64,000 bases of DNA from Pseudoclavibacter caeni (GTDB lineage Bacteria; Actinomycetota; Actinomycetes; Actinomycetales; Microbacteriaceae): contig NZ_WBKA01000005.1 in assembly GCF_008831125.1 (NCBI RefSeq), positions 89,442-153,441 of the forward strand. The letters run 5' to 3'. How positions within the stretch are numbered: the first letter of the stretch is position 1; every line of letters begins with the position of its first letter. The position numbers were made by a program, and so were the translations under genes. Shown piece by piece: positions 63,782-64,000 of this stretch. The notes below the pieces were generated by a model that saw nothing but the letters and a program-made list of their open reading frames with translations, was not told the DNA's origin and made no database searches.

Positions 63782-63877
63782 GTCGAGGTCTTCCGGCAGA
63801 TGGTCAGTGTGAGAACTTCCATCATCGGGAGACCTCGACCCTCACCCCCGCAACGACGCGCTCAACCACCTACCCCC

Positions 63878-63893
63878 TCAACTGCGAAGAGCC
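63878..63893. repeat. ISL3 terminal inverted repeat, right
   Basis: TCAACTGCGAAGAGCC, exact complement of the left repeat. Confidence 0.8.
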
Positions 63894-64000
63894 CCAGATG
63901 TGCTCATCGACACCGAGGGTGGTGACATTCTCGAACCGTGACTCGTCCTCAGCCAGCTTGACCAGCTCGGGCTCGATGGCCCGCCACACCGTCTTCCACG
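63894..64000 (-). pseudogene. Third ISL3 transposase fragment, interrupted
   Basis: Reading leftward from the window edge, the frame encodes KTVWRAIEPELVKLAEDES and NVTTLGVDEHIW, the segment around the first catalytic aspartate (VDEH) of an ISL3 transposase. It is broken exactly at the tryptophan codon by the terminal repeat of the other remnant. The rest lies beyond the window. Confidence 0.75.

Larger units (their letters stand above)
62854..63893. mobile_element. Rearranged ISL3-family insertion remnant
   Basis: A 1040-bp segment bounded by exact 16-bp inverted repeats (GGCTCTTCGCAGTTGA at 62854-62869 and its complement at 63878-63893). Both ends contain diverged inverted copies of the same ISL3 left end (GAGGTCTTCC-rich), each leading inward into a transposase N-terminus, while the middle holds two transposase C-termini in opposite directions. 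No complete transposase exists and flanking 8-bp duplications do not match, so it is an inactive composite. Confidence 0.8.

Overview
The DNA is very GC-rich, and its genes belong to families typical of high-GC Gram-positive bacteria: monomeric isocitrate dehydrogenase, a ClpC preceded by an HspR-type HAIR operator, an Lhr helicase, an SCO4848-type membrane protein and CE1758/CE1759-type flavin enzymes. I read it as a chromosomal segment of an actinomycete, probably of the Micrococcales; genus cannot be decided from this sequence. Many genes start 6-8 nt after a TANNNT hexamer with no Shine-Dalgarno sequence, as expected for leaderless actinobacterial mRNAs. I saw no rRNA, tRNA or CRISPR array. 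|| Layout. 1-10 kb: the end of an alpha/beta hydrolase, an AcoR/Fis-like regulator convergent with a DUF779-aldehyde dehydrogenase pair, monomeric isocitrate dehydrogenase, and uracil salvage (permease and phosphoribosyltransferase). 10-20.5 kb: a glycosyltransferase, then a fatty-acid block. This block holds a TetR regulator with a perfect palindromic operator, a 1138-residue fusion of FadB-type enoyl-CoA hydratase/3-hydroxyacyl-CoA dehydrogenase with an acyl-CoA dehydrogenase, a DUF2207 membrane protein, a thiolase, both subunits of a 3-oxoacid CoA-transferase, and a divergent IclR regulator. 20.5-26.5 kb: CorA, a Ppx/GppA phosphatase, ClpC and an aldo/keto reductase. 26.5-34 kb: two separate operons, each pairing a luciferase-like monooxygenase with an FMN reductase (one with MarR, one with HxlR), around a zinc alcohol dehydrogenase. 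34-45.6 kb: Nei-type DNA glycosylase, a 3-hydroxyacyl-CoA dehydrogenase-like enzyme, a giant Lhr helicase and small redox or hydrolase genes. 45.6-62.8 kb: an envelope glycosyltransferase pair (GT2-GtrA fusion and GT39), SulP and drug/H+ antiporter genes with MarR, DUF2076, a DUF4190-like protein, another MFS pump, a DksA/TraR zinc-finger protein, and a DUF885 plus prolyl-oligopeptidase-like peptidase operon. 62.85 kb to the end: rearranged and nested ISL3-family transposon remnants. || How the genes may work together. The fusion enzyme has the conserved residues for three successive beta-oxidation steps. The nearby thiolase and CoA-transferase could supply cleavage and CoA transfer, under TetR and IclR control. 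The aldehyde dehydrogenase, alcohol dehydrogenase, aldo/keto reductase, flavin monooxygenase pairs and NmrA-like reductase suggest an emphasis on handling alcohols, aldehydes and reactive carbonyl or quinone compounds; this last point is inference from gene content.
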